This document shows positions 40,001 through 48,200 of a stretch of 64,000 bases of DNA, one piece after another. Origin of the DNA: Panopea generosa (Eukaryota > Mollusca > Bivalvia > Adapedonta > Hiatellidae); assembly GCA_029582155.1 (NCBI GenBank), contig CM055899.1, positions 70,897,219 through 70,961,218 on the forward strand. The letters run 5' to 3'. The notes under the pieces are model-generated. The model ran no database searches, had not been told where the DNA came from, and saw only the letters and a program-made list of their open reading frames with translations. Position 1 is the stretch's first letter. The number at the start of each line of letters is the position of its first letter. A program made the translations under genes and the position numbers.

Positions 40001-43000
40001 CATCTTTTCGAAAAGACAAAAACAAGATTTTCTTTTGCCAAAGGAATTGTTAAAAAAGGAAGTGTTTTATTTTTTGTTTCGCAAAATCAAGGATGGATCT
40101 CCATCAAAAAGTTTACTCGACACGTCTGTAGACGTGTATTACATAATTGTGGGATAAAGGATACTCGTCTGAAGTTTTTTTTCCTAAAATGCAAGTAATT
40201 TCAGTCTAAATATTTTTAATACATACTAGTATATGAATTTTCACATTTCTCGGTCTCTCCAATGTTGTTTTAATATGTGAAGTAAATAAATTGATTACTT
40301 ATGAATAGCACATTTTATTTGGACAAAAACCCCCCAGGTTTTTAGCTCTACTATTCATAGAATAAGGGGGCTATTATACTCGCCCCGGCATCGGCCTTGG
40401 TTTTTTTTTTAGGTTTAAGTTTTTATCAGGTAAGATATCTATGCAACCTCTTGTTGGATATGAGTGAAACTTCACATGTATGTTCAGCATCATCATCAGA
40501 ACGCACAGATACAAGAACCATAACTCTGGGTTGCATTTTGGCAGAATTATGACCCTTTTAGACTTAGTAAAGTTGGTTAGAGATTTTTAGCATGTTAAAG
40601 TTTTTGAGCAGGTACTAATTTCATCAACCTATCACTGGCTTTGTACAACACTTCACATGTGTGTTCAACATTATCCACGTAATGCACAGAGATGAGAACC
40701 ATAACTCTGGGTTGCATTTTTACAGAGTTATGGCCCTTTTGGACTTAATAAATTTGGTTAGAGATTTTTAGCAGTTTAAATTTTTGAGTTGGTACTTATA
40801 TCATCAACCAATCATTGGACATGAATGAAACTTCAAATGTGTTTAGTATCTTTTAGGAAACTCATAGAAACAAAAACCATAACTCTAGATTGCATTTTGG
40901 CAAAATTATTGCCTCAGAGTTTTTTAGAAATTTTGTTACAGCTTTTTAGCAGGTTAAAGTTTGGCACACCCTAAGGGGTCAAACTGTTACATAATGTTAT
41001 ATAGGGAAAACATAAAAAGTACTTTTCTACCAAACTTGACGACCTGGAGCTCAGTTATGAATATTCACTTCTTAAACAAAAAAATCCTGAAAGATTAAAA
41101 AAAATAATTTCATTTTCATGAAAGGGTATCCAGCTGTGATAAGCTGTGCATGCTTGTACAAGATTATTTCAACTTTATGAACTGGGTATGGTACATGTCC
41201 AATGATGTGAAGCTAGTGCATATATTATATATGTAACTTGTATATTACAATTTGATTTGAAGGTAGTGCATATATTGCATATGGAAAACATTGATTAACT
41301 GCTCTTGAAACAGAAGATCATCTTAACTATAACACTGTATTTTAAATTTTTTCTGGAATTATTTCAGGTTATGTTTAATAAGTATTTCATGATATGCTTG
41401 CTCAACTTATATTATTTTAGTCATGCAATTGGCACATCTATTTTTTTTCAGCAATGGTTAATGAATTATAAAGCAATTTTAAAGTTTGAAAGACAAGTGT
41501 TACTAAATGCTTTATTAAATAATATTAAGGCAATATGAGCCATCCATTCACTTTGTTTTTAAAAATACAAAACTGTGGATAACAAATATTATTGTTAAAT
41601 TATTTTGCTAATTTAAATTTAACAGACAAGCATTATATTATAATGATAGCTTAATTTTACCACCCCTGAGTTTTATATTAAATGTTCTCCATTTGGTACT
41701 AATTTCCTGAAAAAGCTGTTATTTTAGAACAGCATCGAAATACAGTAGTCAAGCGAGCTGTCCCTCCAACAGCTCTTGTTAATTTGATCTGTCTGGTGTT
41801 TTTTTATGCATTTTTAGTTAATACAAAAACTGATATTGACTGATTGTGAAAATATCAACCTATTCACACCACTAGTTACGGTGTCTGTTTGATTTGAAAA
41901 TAATATATACATCGACTCAATTTGACTGTAAGTCCTAAATTGCGTGAAAGAGAACAGTGGAGAAAAATGCATTAATTTTTGAAAACAGTTTCTAGTTTTA
42001 TGTTTAAACACTGTACTGTATAATATATACAATGGCGCTAGATAGTGTGTGTAAACACTGTACTGTATAATATATATACAATGGCGTTAGATAGTGTGTA
42101 AACACTGTACTGTATAATATATACAATGGCGCTAGATAGTATGTATACACTGTACTGTATAATATATACAATGGCATTAGATAGTGTGTGTAAACACTGT
42201 ACTGTATAATATATACAGTGGTGCTAGATAGTGTGTAAACACTGTACTGTATAATATATACAATGGCATTAGATAGTGTGTAAACACTGTACTGTATAAT
42301 ATATACAGTGACGCTAGATAGTGTGTAAACACTGTACTGTATAATATATACAGTGGCGCTAGATAGTGTGTATACACTGTACTGTATAATATATTCAATG
42401 GCACTAGATAGTGTGTAAACACTGTACTGTATAATATATACAGTGGTGCTAGATAGTGTGTAAACACTGTACTGTATAATATATACAGTGGCGCTAGATA
42501 GTGTGTATACACTGTACTGTATAATATATACAATGGCATTAGATAGTGTGTGTAAACACTGTACTGTATAATATATACAATGGTGCTAGATAGTGTGTAA
42601 ACACTGTACTGTATAATATATACAATGGCATTTGATAGTGTGTAAACACTGTACTGTATAATATATATACAGTGGCGCTAGATAGTGTGTAAACACTGTA
42701 CTGTATAATATATTCAATGGCACTAGATAGTGTGTAAACACTGTACTGTATAATATATACAGTGGTGCTAGATAGTGTGTAAACACTGTACTGTATAATA
42801 TATACAGTGGCGCTAGATAGTGTGTAAACACTGTACTGTATAATATATTCAATGGCACTAGATAGTGTGTAAACACTGTACTGTATAATATATACAGTGG
42901 TGCTAGATAGTGTGTAAACACTGTACTGTATAATATATACAGTGGCGCTAGATAGTGTGTATACACTGTACTGTATAATATATACAATGGCATTAGATAG

Positions 43001-46000
43001 TGTGTGTAAACACTGTACTGTATAATATATACAATGGTGCTAGATAGTGTGTAAACACTGTACTGTATAATATATACAATGGCATTTGATAGTGTGTAAA
43101 CACTGTACTGTATAATATATATACAGTGGCGCTAGATAGTGTGTAAACACTGTACTTATAATATATACAGTGGCACTAGATAGTGTGTAAACACTGTACT
43201 GTATAATATATACAGTGGCGCTAGATAGTGTGTAAACACTGTACTGTATAATATATACAATGGCGCTAGATAGTGTGTAAACACTGTACTGTATAATATA
43301 TACAGTGGCGTTAGATAGTTTGTAAACACTGTACTGTATAATATATACAATGGTGCTAGATAGTGTGTAAACACTGTACTGTATAATATATACAATGGTG
43401 CTAGATAGTGTGTAAACACTGTACTGTATAATATATACAATGGTGCTAGATAGTGTGTAAACACTGTACTGTATAATATATACAGTGGCGTTAGATAGTT
43501 TGTAAACACTGTACTGTATAATATATACAATGGCATTTGATAGTGTGTAAACACTGTACTGTATAATATATATACAGTGGCGCTAGATAGTGTGTAAACA
43601 CTGTACTTATAATATATACAGTGGCACTAGATAGTGTGTAAACACTGTACTGTATAATATATACAGTGGCACTAGATAGTGTGTAAACACTGTACTGTAT
43701 AATATATACAATGGCGCTAGATAGTGTGTAAACACTGTACTGTATAATATATACAATGGCGCTAGATAGTGTGTAAACACTGTACTGTATAATATATACA
43801 GTGGCGTTAGATAGTTTGTAAACACTGTACTGTATAATATATACAATGGTGCTAGATAGTGTGTAAACACTGTACTGTATAATATATACAATGGTGCTAG
43901 ATAGTGTGTAAACATGGTACTGTATAATATATACAATGGTGCTAGATAGTGTGTAAACACTGTACTGTATAATATATACAGTGGCGTTAGATAGTTTGTA
44001 AACACTGTACTGTATAATATATACAATGGCATTAGATAGTGTGTAAACACTGTACTGTATAATATATACAATGGTGCTAGATAGTGTGTAAACACTGTAC
44101 TGTATAATATATACAGTGGCGTTAGATAGTTTGTAAACACTGTACTGTATAATATATACAATGGTGCTAGATAGTGTGTAAACACTGTACTGTATAATAT
44201 ATACAATGGTGCTAGATAGTGTGTAAACACTGTACTGTATAATATATACAATGGTGCTAGATAGTGTGTAAACCATTTTATTTCTTGTTTTACAGAAGAC
44301 CTGTACAGCATTGTTGAGTTTTCTGTAGATCATGGTGATGGGGAGGAGACAGACACTGGCTACTCTTTATCTGGAAGTATGATGGATGGGGTAAGGTCAT
44401 AGATGAAATATGTTCAATATTATTTTAGTACTTTTATCTTATATCCGTTTAATGTCCGATATGTTCCGTACAAAACAACCATATCATAAGGAGCCTTATA
44501 CAAATTTCTTGGTTCTGAGAGCCACTGTGTTTCATGCAAAATAACCGTAGCGTTATATTGCAGTACATAAAAACACAGCATTTTTGCAGCTATATTACAA
44601 AAAAGCTAATAAAAACAAAATTTTAAAGGGAGTATATCTGGAAAATAATTATGCTATAAATGTCTTCAAAAATAAAATAGTTTTTGAAACGAATAAAAAG
44701 CATCTCATTATCATTAATAAATAAATTCTGAATAGTTTGGTATGTCAAATCTACCAAAACTTGTCAAAAAAGATAATTGAATTGGAGTGGAAATTTTGAA
44801 ATGGAATCCCCATTCTAAAAATAGACAACACTTATATTCTGCTTGACAACCTACACATCGTTATTCAGGCTCTTTCTTAGATGAAACCATTTTTTCTATG
44901 TGTTATTCTGCATGATGTATCTAATGAAATCCTGCGACTCATTGAATACATGTATTTCACAAAATATATTGCAATTTTATGCGGGAAATCTATTTTAATG
45001 GAACCTATGCCCATAGCCCAAGTTAGGAAATACCTTTTCAGTATATTATTTTGGTATGTTTAAATTGATATTCTTTTGGCAATATGGGGTCAGAGAGTAT
45101 ATACAGGCATGATATATTGGAAAAAATGTTTTTAGCCAATTTTGAAATTTTAAAAAATCCCGCTATATTCCCTTTAATTATTGTCTATAATAAATGAAAT
45201 GTTTTTTACGAAATAGAAGCCTTAAAGCAGCAATACATTTATATATAAAATATACACAGTGTTATAACTGTAAATGCTATATAGAGGTGGGGTTTGTTAT
45301 ATGTACAGTTTGTTGGGATTCACATTTCAAACATTGTGTTGTTTTACAAGTTTTATATTCAGAACAACAAACTCTGTTCTGGACACTGTTTATTGTATAT
45401 AAAATACAATTGATGCCAGTATTTATGTTTTTAATATAAATAGTTTATAAATTAGGATTATAATAGCTACAGATGTTCCAGTTGTGAGTTTAACCCTTTA
45501 CTCTATAGATACGTGTTTTCCCGCACCAATCACAGAAGGCCTTTGAAAACTGTTTTCTACTCTGTCAGTTAATATAAACATAATTCACCCAATAATTCAA
45601 AAGCCTTCTATATCAGGTGTCCAAAGGCGTCTATATAACAGGTGTCAAAAGGCGTCTATATAAGCGGTGTCCAAAGGCGTCTATATGAAGTAAAGGGTTA
45701 AATGCAGGAAATGGTTCAATTCCAAAAGACTTACTGCAAGAAAAATTGCCAGGAATGTGTTTGTGCTTGGATTAACTCCGAGGTCATTTTCCATCAGTAA
45801 ACTTGATTCAATATAATCATTTATTATCATATATACACTATAGTCTGTTAAAAATGTTGTTATGTCATGAGAAAAAACAACAAAAAGTTTCTACTTCCTC
45901 ATATTGTTTTTCTACACCAGGTTATGTACGACCTTCTGATGGACATGCTGTTCGAGCGTGGCGTGGACGATGACTTCATTAACAACTTGGTGGATTACAG

Positions 46001-46070
46001 TACACATCACGAGCGAGAACAATATATCAGTTTGTTGGAGGAATTGAAAACATTCATGTCTGAGAAATAG
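14206..46070 (+). CDS. C1QBP: C1QBP (p32/gC1qR/HABP1; MAM33 family), six coding exons
   Basis: C1QBP is an acidic doughnut-shaped trimer, mainly in the mitochondrial matrix, where it supports mitoribosome function. The human protein also binds SF2/ASF. Exons are 14206-14440, 23139-23283, 24771-24855, 35496-35601, 44296-44390 and 45921-46070. They sum to 816 bases, i.e. 271 residues plus stop; human has 282. The N-terminus is basic and Ser/Thr-rich without acids, as in a mitochondrial targeting peptide. CGCSRIHTKGDEELVKFLGEEI-type sequence aligns with the human CGCGSLHTDGDKAFVDFLSDEI-like start of the mature protein. Further matches are TIEFDVNNS, an acidic loop EPEPEAEQDTEPS, and the C-terminal helices FERGVDDDF and EREQYISLLEELKTFM. 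All introns are GT-AG and all phases agree. Introns of 8.7, 1.5, 10.6, 8.7 and 1.5 kb are mostly repeats. Confidence 0.95.
14591..14735. repeat. Imperfect 145-bp foldback in C1QBP intron 1
   Basis: The left arm (ttaatacacgacagagtc, later 'gtgataattagcc') pairs with the right arm ('ggccgattatcac', then 'ctctgtcatgtattaa'). An inner pair, taatggccc/gggccatta, closes the hairpin. Arm identity is roughly three quarters over 45 bp. A related foldback lies at 15552-15690. These may be the two ends of one element of about 1.1 kb. Confidence 0.5.
14948..15023 (-). repeat. tRNA-like relic (SINE head or dead tRNA)
   Basis: On the minus strand the sequence begins GGCGCAATAGCTCAGTTGG, a good tRNA 5' end with A box. 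About 40 bases later comes TGTTCAAGAC, a degraded B box. The 3' acceptor arm does not pair with the 5' end and the anticodon arm is not clear, so it is not called as a working tRNA gene. Confidence 0.35.
15552..15690. repeat. Second imperfect foldback in C1QBP intron 1
   Basis: The left arm ('gaggtttttgtatgatgg', 'attggccctgg') pairs with the right arm ('cccgggccaata', 'taccatactataacct'). It resembles the foldback at 14591-14735 in the arrangement of its motifs. Confidence 0.45.
15840..18125 (+). repeat. Direct-repeat array of about 165-170 bp units rich in TCAAGGTCA
   Basis: Units contain, in order, 'cctcaaaggtcaaggtcac', 'gagtttgtttgacaacac', 'tgtaactttgtcatgcata', 'gatggatttt' and 'cgtgtcgcgagtaagaccc'. 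Good units start near 15880, 16870, 17040, 17200, 17370, 17535 and 17700; others are decayed. The same family lies in opposite orientation at 60580-62345. There is no transposase frame. Whether this is a satellite or the body of a large non-autonomous element is not settled. Confidence 0.75.
18486..18951. mobile_element. 466-bp MITE, copy 1
   Basis: A perfect 15-bp terminal inverted repeat, CTCACACCACTATTA, bounds the element. The copy at 21802-22267 has the same length and looks identical base for base by eye. A 65-residue open frame on the minus strand is the same in both but resembles nothing known. A clear target duplication was not found. It lies in C1QBP intron 1. Confidence 0.85.
20111..21590. 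mobile_element. 1480-bp non-autonomous DNA transposon with TA target site
   Basis: The left end CCGTATATCCTCGGCCATAA and its inverted copy at the right end form a terminal inverted repeat of at least 21 bp. The dinucleotide TA flanks each side (20109-20110 and 21591-21592). Subterminal 'gggccataagtcgag' recurs inside both ends. TA flanks suggest the Tc1/mariner/pogo group. No transposase frame is present, so it would need help in trans. It lies in C1QBP intron 1, between the two 466-bp MITEs. Confidence 0.85.
21802..22267. mobile_element. 466-bp MITE, copy 2
   Basis: Same inverted termini, length and orientation as the copy at 18486-18951, with no difference seen by eye. The seven bases following both copies (tcctgaa) also match, so the shared block may be slightly longer than the terminal repeats suggest. 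Confidence 0.85.
22603..22695. repeat. Perfect 24-nt inverted repeat with 45-nt loop
   Basis: The left arm 22603-22626 starts AGTGTGTTGTACAATATG. The right arm 22672-22695 is its exact reverse complement. Transcribed in the C1QBP pre-mRNA, it would form a stable hairpin about 450 bases upstream of exon 2. It could be a minimal MITE or a hairpin RNA source; function is unknown. Confidence 0.7.
23139..23283 (+). CDS. C1QBP: C1QBP coding exon 2
   Basis: Acceptor tgtgacag is followed by GT, completing Gly. The exon encodes DEELVKFLGEEITNERKEDV and then IEGWSPAVDGTNVTLKKQFN, matching the first helix and the SGGWELELNGTEAKL-type strand of human C1QBP. It ends with AC of a Thr codon before donor gtaagt. 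Confidence 0.95.
23378..23955. repeat. Repeat bounded by inverted GGTCACCTG / CAGGTGACC
   Basis: The block starts 'taggtcacctgtaac' and ends 'tcaggtgaccgttaaggtc' with 'gggcctcttg'. Inside is 'ccatccccctggggccttgg'. A related fragment follows at about 24360-24500 ('cccctctgtgaccttgggga'). It lies in C1QBP intron 2. The short open frame within is not considered a gene. Confidence 0.55.
24771..24855 (+). CDS. C1QBP: C1QBP coding exon 3: acidic loop
   Basis: After acceptor ttttgtag, C completes the Thr codon, then VTIEFDVNNSLDMDEPEPEA and EQDTEPSS run to donor gtaaga. TIEFDVNNS corresponds to human TVTFNINNS, and the acidic loop follows at the same place. The exon is 85 bases: phase 2 in, phase 0 out. 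Confidence 0.93.
24953..25012 (+). repeat. (TGTC)n microsatellite, about 14 copies
   Basis: An uninterrupted TGTC/GACA tract begins about 100 bp after the exon 3 donor. It reads as an open frame of Leu-Ser-Val-Cys only by chance. Confidence 0.95.
25322..26097 (+). repeat. Isolated copy of the 638-bp repeat family
   Basis: It opens 'tttagctttacagaccaaag' and carries 'aaactgaaacttcacatgga' and 'tagggatactatgg', the same landmarks as the tandem array at 36139-39369. This copy is more diverged and partly duplicated. Confidence 0.6.
26098..26640 (+). repeat. Direct repeats of about 155 bp starting gctcccccaaatggggg
   Basis: The text 'agcatatagtcgtcgcttca' leads into units with 'ggagttatggccctttga', 'ctctggttggaatttcatga' and 'gatgcatcattaccaagtgc'. 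The same family runs in the opposite direction at 52610-54670. The head contains a short palindrome, cccccaaatggggg. Confidence 0.7.
26720..31200. repeat. 34-bp minisatellite, left part
   Basis: The unit is atgatatgtctctatacgtt followed by atagtacatgtagt. Roughly 130 tandem copies lie here. Common variants are tatgtt/tacgtt, gtatg/gcatg, and 39-bp units with 'gtatggtatgatatg'. Each unit contains the palindrome TACATGTA. The array fills most of C1QBP intron 3 and resumes at 32576 after an inserted transposon. No in-frame coding sense. Confidence 0.97.
31201..32575. mobile_element. 1.4-kb inverted-repeat transposon, copy B, inside the minisatellite
   Basis: It has the same termini (CAGGGCCTCCGCTGG and CCAGAGGAGGCCCTG) and the same internal sequence as 6342-7755, with scattered substitutions and small deletions. 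ggtatg flanks both sides, as a target duplication or as native array sequence. The array is interrupted exactly at the ends of the element, so the insertion came after the array had formed. Confidence 0.9.
32576..34895. repeat. 34-bp minisatellite, right part
   Basis: About 65 further copies of the 34-bp unit, continuing in the same phase and orientation. The right edge includes a non-array block, 'gattgtaacacccagtatct' to 'ggttacaacatgatct', which occurs twice (about 34635 and 34854) with array units between. Confidence 0.96.
35124..35439 (-). mobile_element. tRNA-derived SINE, copy 1
   Basis: On the minus strand it starts AGACCGCGGCGTGGTCTAGT, an A-box region. It continues with a CGC-anticodon-like loop and the B box GGTTCGATACC, resembling tRNA-Ala. 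The body includes 'gtgtctacttgagacagtat'. ttataaata flanks both ends as a 9-bp target duplication. A second copy lies at 57015-57329. It ends 57 bp before C1QBP exon 4. Confidence 0.85.
35496..35601 (+). CDS. C1QBP: C1QBP coding exon 4
   Basis: Acceptor tttacag is followed by MTSRPSFLVKITKSSGKSLL and LMCEMTQVYDDVEQP plus one base of Gly/Glu before donor gtgagg. It matches human TSTPNFVVEVIKNDDGKKAL. The exon is 106 bases: phase 0 in, phase 1 out. Confidence 0.92.
36139..39369 (+). repeat. Four tandem copies of a 635-640 bp repeat
   Basis: The landmark 'tctgaaaccactaggccaat' recurs near 36217, 36850, 38387 and 39025. Subtracting the 891-bp insertion and its 8-bp duplication, spacings are 634-640 bp. 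Units share 'gatggccgcc', 'aagatttgttcaaatggtgt' and 'cagaagcattgtttggtgaa'. Near-identity between copies suggests recent expansion. The left end starts at 'tagctctactggccaaaggc' and the right end stops at 'cctcttggacctcttgtttg'. Confidence 0.85.
36973..37863. mobile_element. 891-bp hAT-like non-autonomous element nested in the 638-bp repeat
   Basis: The ends TAAGGATGTCAACGAAT and ATTCGTTGCCATCCTTA are inverted repeats with one mismatch. CTAAAAAT flanks both sides (36965-36972 and 37864-37871). This exact 8-bp duplication is the hAT signature, and the sister copies of the host repeat carry the empty site. Both subterminal regions are packed with GAATATTCG palindromes. No transposase frame is present. 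Confidence 0.9.
39370..40339. other. C1QBP intron 4 stretch without recognised features
   Basis: AT-rich sequence with no repeat family or coding region that I recognise. The 79-residue open frame at 39959-40198 has no visible domain. Confidence 0.5.
40345..40975 (+). repeat. Three diverged direct repeats of about 180-190 bp
   Basis: After a head 'agctctactattcatagaat' and 'cgccccggcatcgg', units share 'agaaccataactctgggttg', 'cagagttatggccctttt' and 'gttagagatttttagca'. Phrases such as 'ccataactctgggttgcatt' recur about every 180 bp. Confidence 0.65.
42010..44275. repeat. 45-bp minisatellite, about 50 copies, abutting C1QBP exon 5
   Basis: The unit is gtgtgtaaacactgtactgt, then ataatatatacaatggcgct and agata. 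Because 45 is divisible by three, the minus strand shows chance open frames up to 280 residues with a 15-residue repeat. Rare variants (acttataatata; atatatatacagt; tttgtaaac) recur about 450 bp apart, so a ten-unit higher-order repeat is present. The last unit ends 20 bp before the exon 5 acceptor. Confidence 0.97.
44296..44390 (+). CDS. C1QBP: C1QBP coding exon 5
   Basis: Acceptor ttttacag is followed by AA, completing a Glu codon. The exon then encodes DLYSIVEFSVDHGDGEETDT and GYSLSGSMMDG to donor gtaagg. DLYSIVEFS corresponds to human DIFSIREVSF. The exon is 95 bases: phase 1 in, phase 0 out. The minisatellite ends just upstream, so the branch point must lie in the last 20 bases or in array sequence. 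Confidence 0.93.
45489..45702. repeat. Small foldback with three 29-bp direct repeats
   Basis: TTTAACCCTTTACT at the left and AGTAAAGGGTTAAA at the right are perfect 14-bp inverted repeats. Between them is a run of units like 'ggtgtccaaaggcgtctata'. It resembles a short MITE and lies in C1QBP intron 5. Confidence 0.6.
45921..46070 (+). CDS. C1QBP: C1QBP coding exon 6: C-terminal helices and stop
   Basis: Acceptor tctacaccag is followed by VMYDLLMDMLFERGVDDDFI and a tail ending HEREQYISLLEELKTFMSEK then TAG. This is the most conserved part of the family (human ALYDHLMDFLADRGVDNTFA and EYITFLEDLKSF), forming the coiled-coil helix of the trimer. Confidence 0.96.
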   Translation, partial: VMYDLLMDMLFERGVDDDFINNLVDYSTHHEREQYISLLEELKTFMSEK

Positions 46071-46745
46071 CAGTAATGAAGTGTTAAACATGAAGTCTCG
46101 TGTTTGTATCTCAACATGTTTATCTATGTGACACCCGTCGGGTGCAATGCTTGTGCTGTAATGTTATCTGACTGGAGGACTATTATACACTTGCAATAAG
46201 CTTCATCTCAGAATTATTGATTTCAAAGAAAGATCAAAAATGATTTACCTTACATGTTGGAGCATAAAATACTTTACTGTTTATAATATAAATGTGTTCA
46301 ATGGAATATTGGTTTGGGCTTCAGCAAAATCATACAAGATACAAAGAAATTAAAACTGTTACAAGGTCATTCCACATATTTTTTTTGTATGAGGTAAAGA
46401 AATTAGAATTTATGATTCCACAGTAATGTTTTTCCCCAATTAACTGATTTTATTAATTGGAAATTGTGTTCTCTGCAGTTGTAAAGAATTTCCTCCAAAC
46501 TTTAGTAAATACTAATCATTGAGGAGCATAAGAATGGTGGATGCATTTTTGGTCAAACTCGATCTTCAAAGGTTAAATTATTGATATTGAATATATCGTA
46601 AGTGCTGGATTGCTAATTTGTGCTAGATTTAAAAATATTAATCTCAAAGAGTAGGGAGAGATTCAATATGATTATTAATAAAAAGTAAAGACAACTATTT
46701 GCTAAGTTAATATTTCATTTTTAGAAATGAGACAGGTAGTTTTTG

Positions 46746-46751
46746 AATAAA
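46746..46751 (+). terminator. Candidate C1QBP polyadenylation signal
   Basis: AATAAA lies about 680 bases after the stop codon and is followed by a T/GT-rich stretch ('aaattttgttgttatttt'). A nearer AATAAA is at about 46677. Either could be used. Confidence 0.4.
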
Positions 46752-47560
46752 TACATTTTAACAAATTTTGTTGTTATTTTATTTACCATAGAACCTCTGT
46801 ATCTGTATATAATTACCGTACATAATCTCCAGTTTTATACATTGAAGTTTCCATCCGATTGAATATATTAAAGTGCCTTATCAAGATGGTACTAATCAAT
46901 GCATGAAATTAAAACAAAACCAGTGAAATTGATATCGTATAGTGATAATATAATGTAACAAGACTTGAATACTGCGATATGAGCAAAATGTTTTGTCATT
47001 GGCTGGTTTAACAAAACATCTCCAGCTGAGATTTACCCAACTCCAGTATCTCAATTTCTCTAAATGATTATAAACTCAATGTACAACAAATGACTAGCAT
47101 GATTGTCGTCAAACCCATTGATGAAGGGTAACCTGCAACATAGTAGATTTAAATGAAGTTCTAGAATAGTTTGGAGTGTAAAATACTACAACACAACAGA
47201 GAGTTATTGTAATTTTATTTTATATATAAGAAATTGTAGGTACCAGAGATTGTACATTCAATGTGGATGTATACAATATAAAAAACATAACATGGAACTC
47301 TGAAATTACTTATATACATAATCACATATATATAATAACGATAAACTGGTTCACAGCTTGTGGTAAAACATAATTTTTTCAAAATCCTGACTCTGATGAC
47401 CAAAACCTTTTACTGATCTGTTCCTAACAAGTTTAAAAAGACTGAGGACCTACCATGTGAAAGTAAGTAATGATGTGTGTAGTTGTCTGGAGAGGTCAGC
47501 TTGCCACCATCTCCAATAGCCTCCCCCGCCAACCCCCCTTTGTTCTTCAAATATGCTAAA
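46752..47560. other. Intergenic stretch between convergent genes
   Basis: AT-rich sequence without recognised genes or repeat families. Confidence 0.4.
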
Positions 47561-47561
47561 A

Positions 47562-47985
47562 AAACATTTACCATAAACACTTCATTATGTATAAATGTCC
47601 ATTTACCATAAACACTGCATTATGTAGACATCACACTGACCATAAACACCTCATTATGTATAGTAGTCACATTGACCATAAACACTTCATTATGTATAGT
47701 CGTCGCATTGACCATAAACAACTCATTATGTATGTCGTCACATTGACCATAAACAACTCATTATGTATGTCGTCACATTGACCATAAACAACTCATTATG
47801 TATAGTCGTCACATTTACCATAAACACCTCATAATGTTTAGTCATCACATTTACCATAAACACTGCATTATGTATAGTCATCACATTTACCATAAACACC
47901 TCATTATGTATAGTCGTCACATTTACCATAAACATCGCGTTATGTATAGTCGTCACATTTACCATAAACACCTCATTATGTTTAG
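47562..47985. repeat. 36-bp minisatellite, about 11 copies
   Basis: The unit is ttaccataaacacctcatta followed by tgtatagtcgtcacat. Divisibility by three gives matching chance open frames on both strands. Copies drift from left to right (ttgaccat in the left part, tttaccat in the right). It is intergenic. Confidence 0.95.
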
Positions 47986-48200
47986 GTTATTTGAGGTTAT
48001 ACATGTTTATGGCATATCCAGTTTTATTGGAGGAAGACCTCAGAATGGATCGGAGTAGAACCTTGTCCTTCCGCAAGTATTTGGTAAACTTTCTCACATC
48101 AAGTTTTTGGAGCAAGTGGGACTCGAACCTACAACCTTAGCGACGAAAGGTAAATGATCTTGAGACTTAACCTCAGACCAATCGGCCACGAAAGACCCTG
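47986..48200 (-). mobile_element. tRNA-headed SINE, second family
   Basis: The minus strand carries 'tggccgattggtctgaggtt' (A box) and GGTTCGAGTCC (B box), with 'cccacttgctccaaa' after it. The body holds 'ggcatatccagttttattgg' and 'aggaagacctcag'. A relative with a damaged head lies at 51445-51625. Confidence 0.6.

Noticed and set aside
42177-44333. Long minus-strand open frames (120-280 residues) with a repeated YILYSTVFTHYLAPL-type peptide
   Set aside because: They are by-products of a 45-bp tandem repeat whose length is divisible by three and whose unit lacks a stop in some frames. Several overlapping frames are open, the array is intronic to C1QBP, and there is no independent gene evidence.
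47587-48058. Opposing open frames with repeated HHIYHKH and MFMVNVTTIHN peptides
   Set aside because: Same artefact from the 36-bp minisatellite: both strands are open at once and composition follows the repeat.
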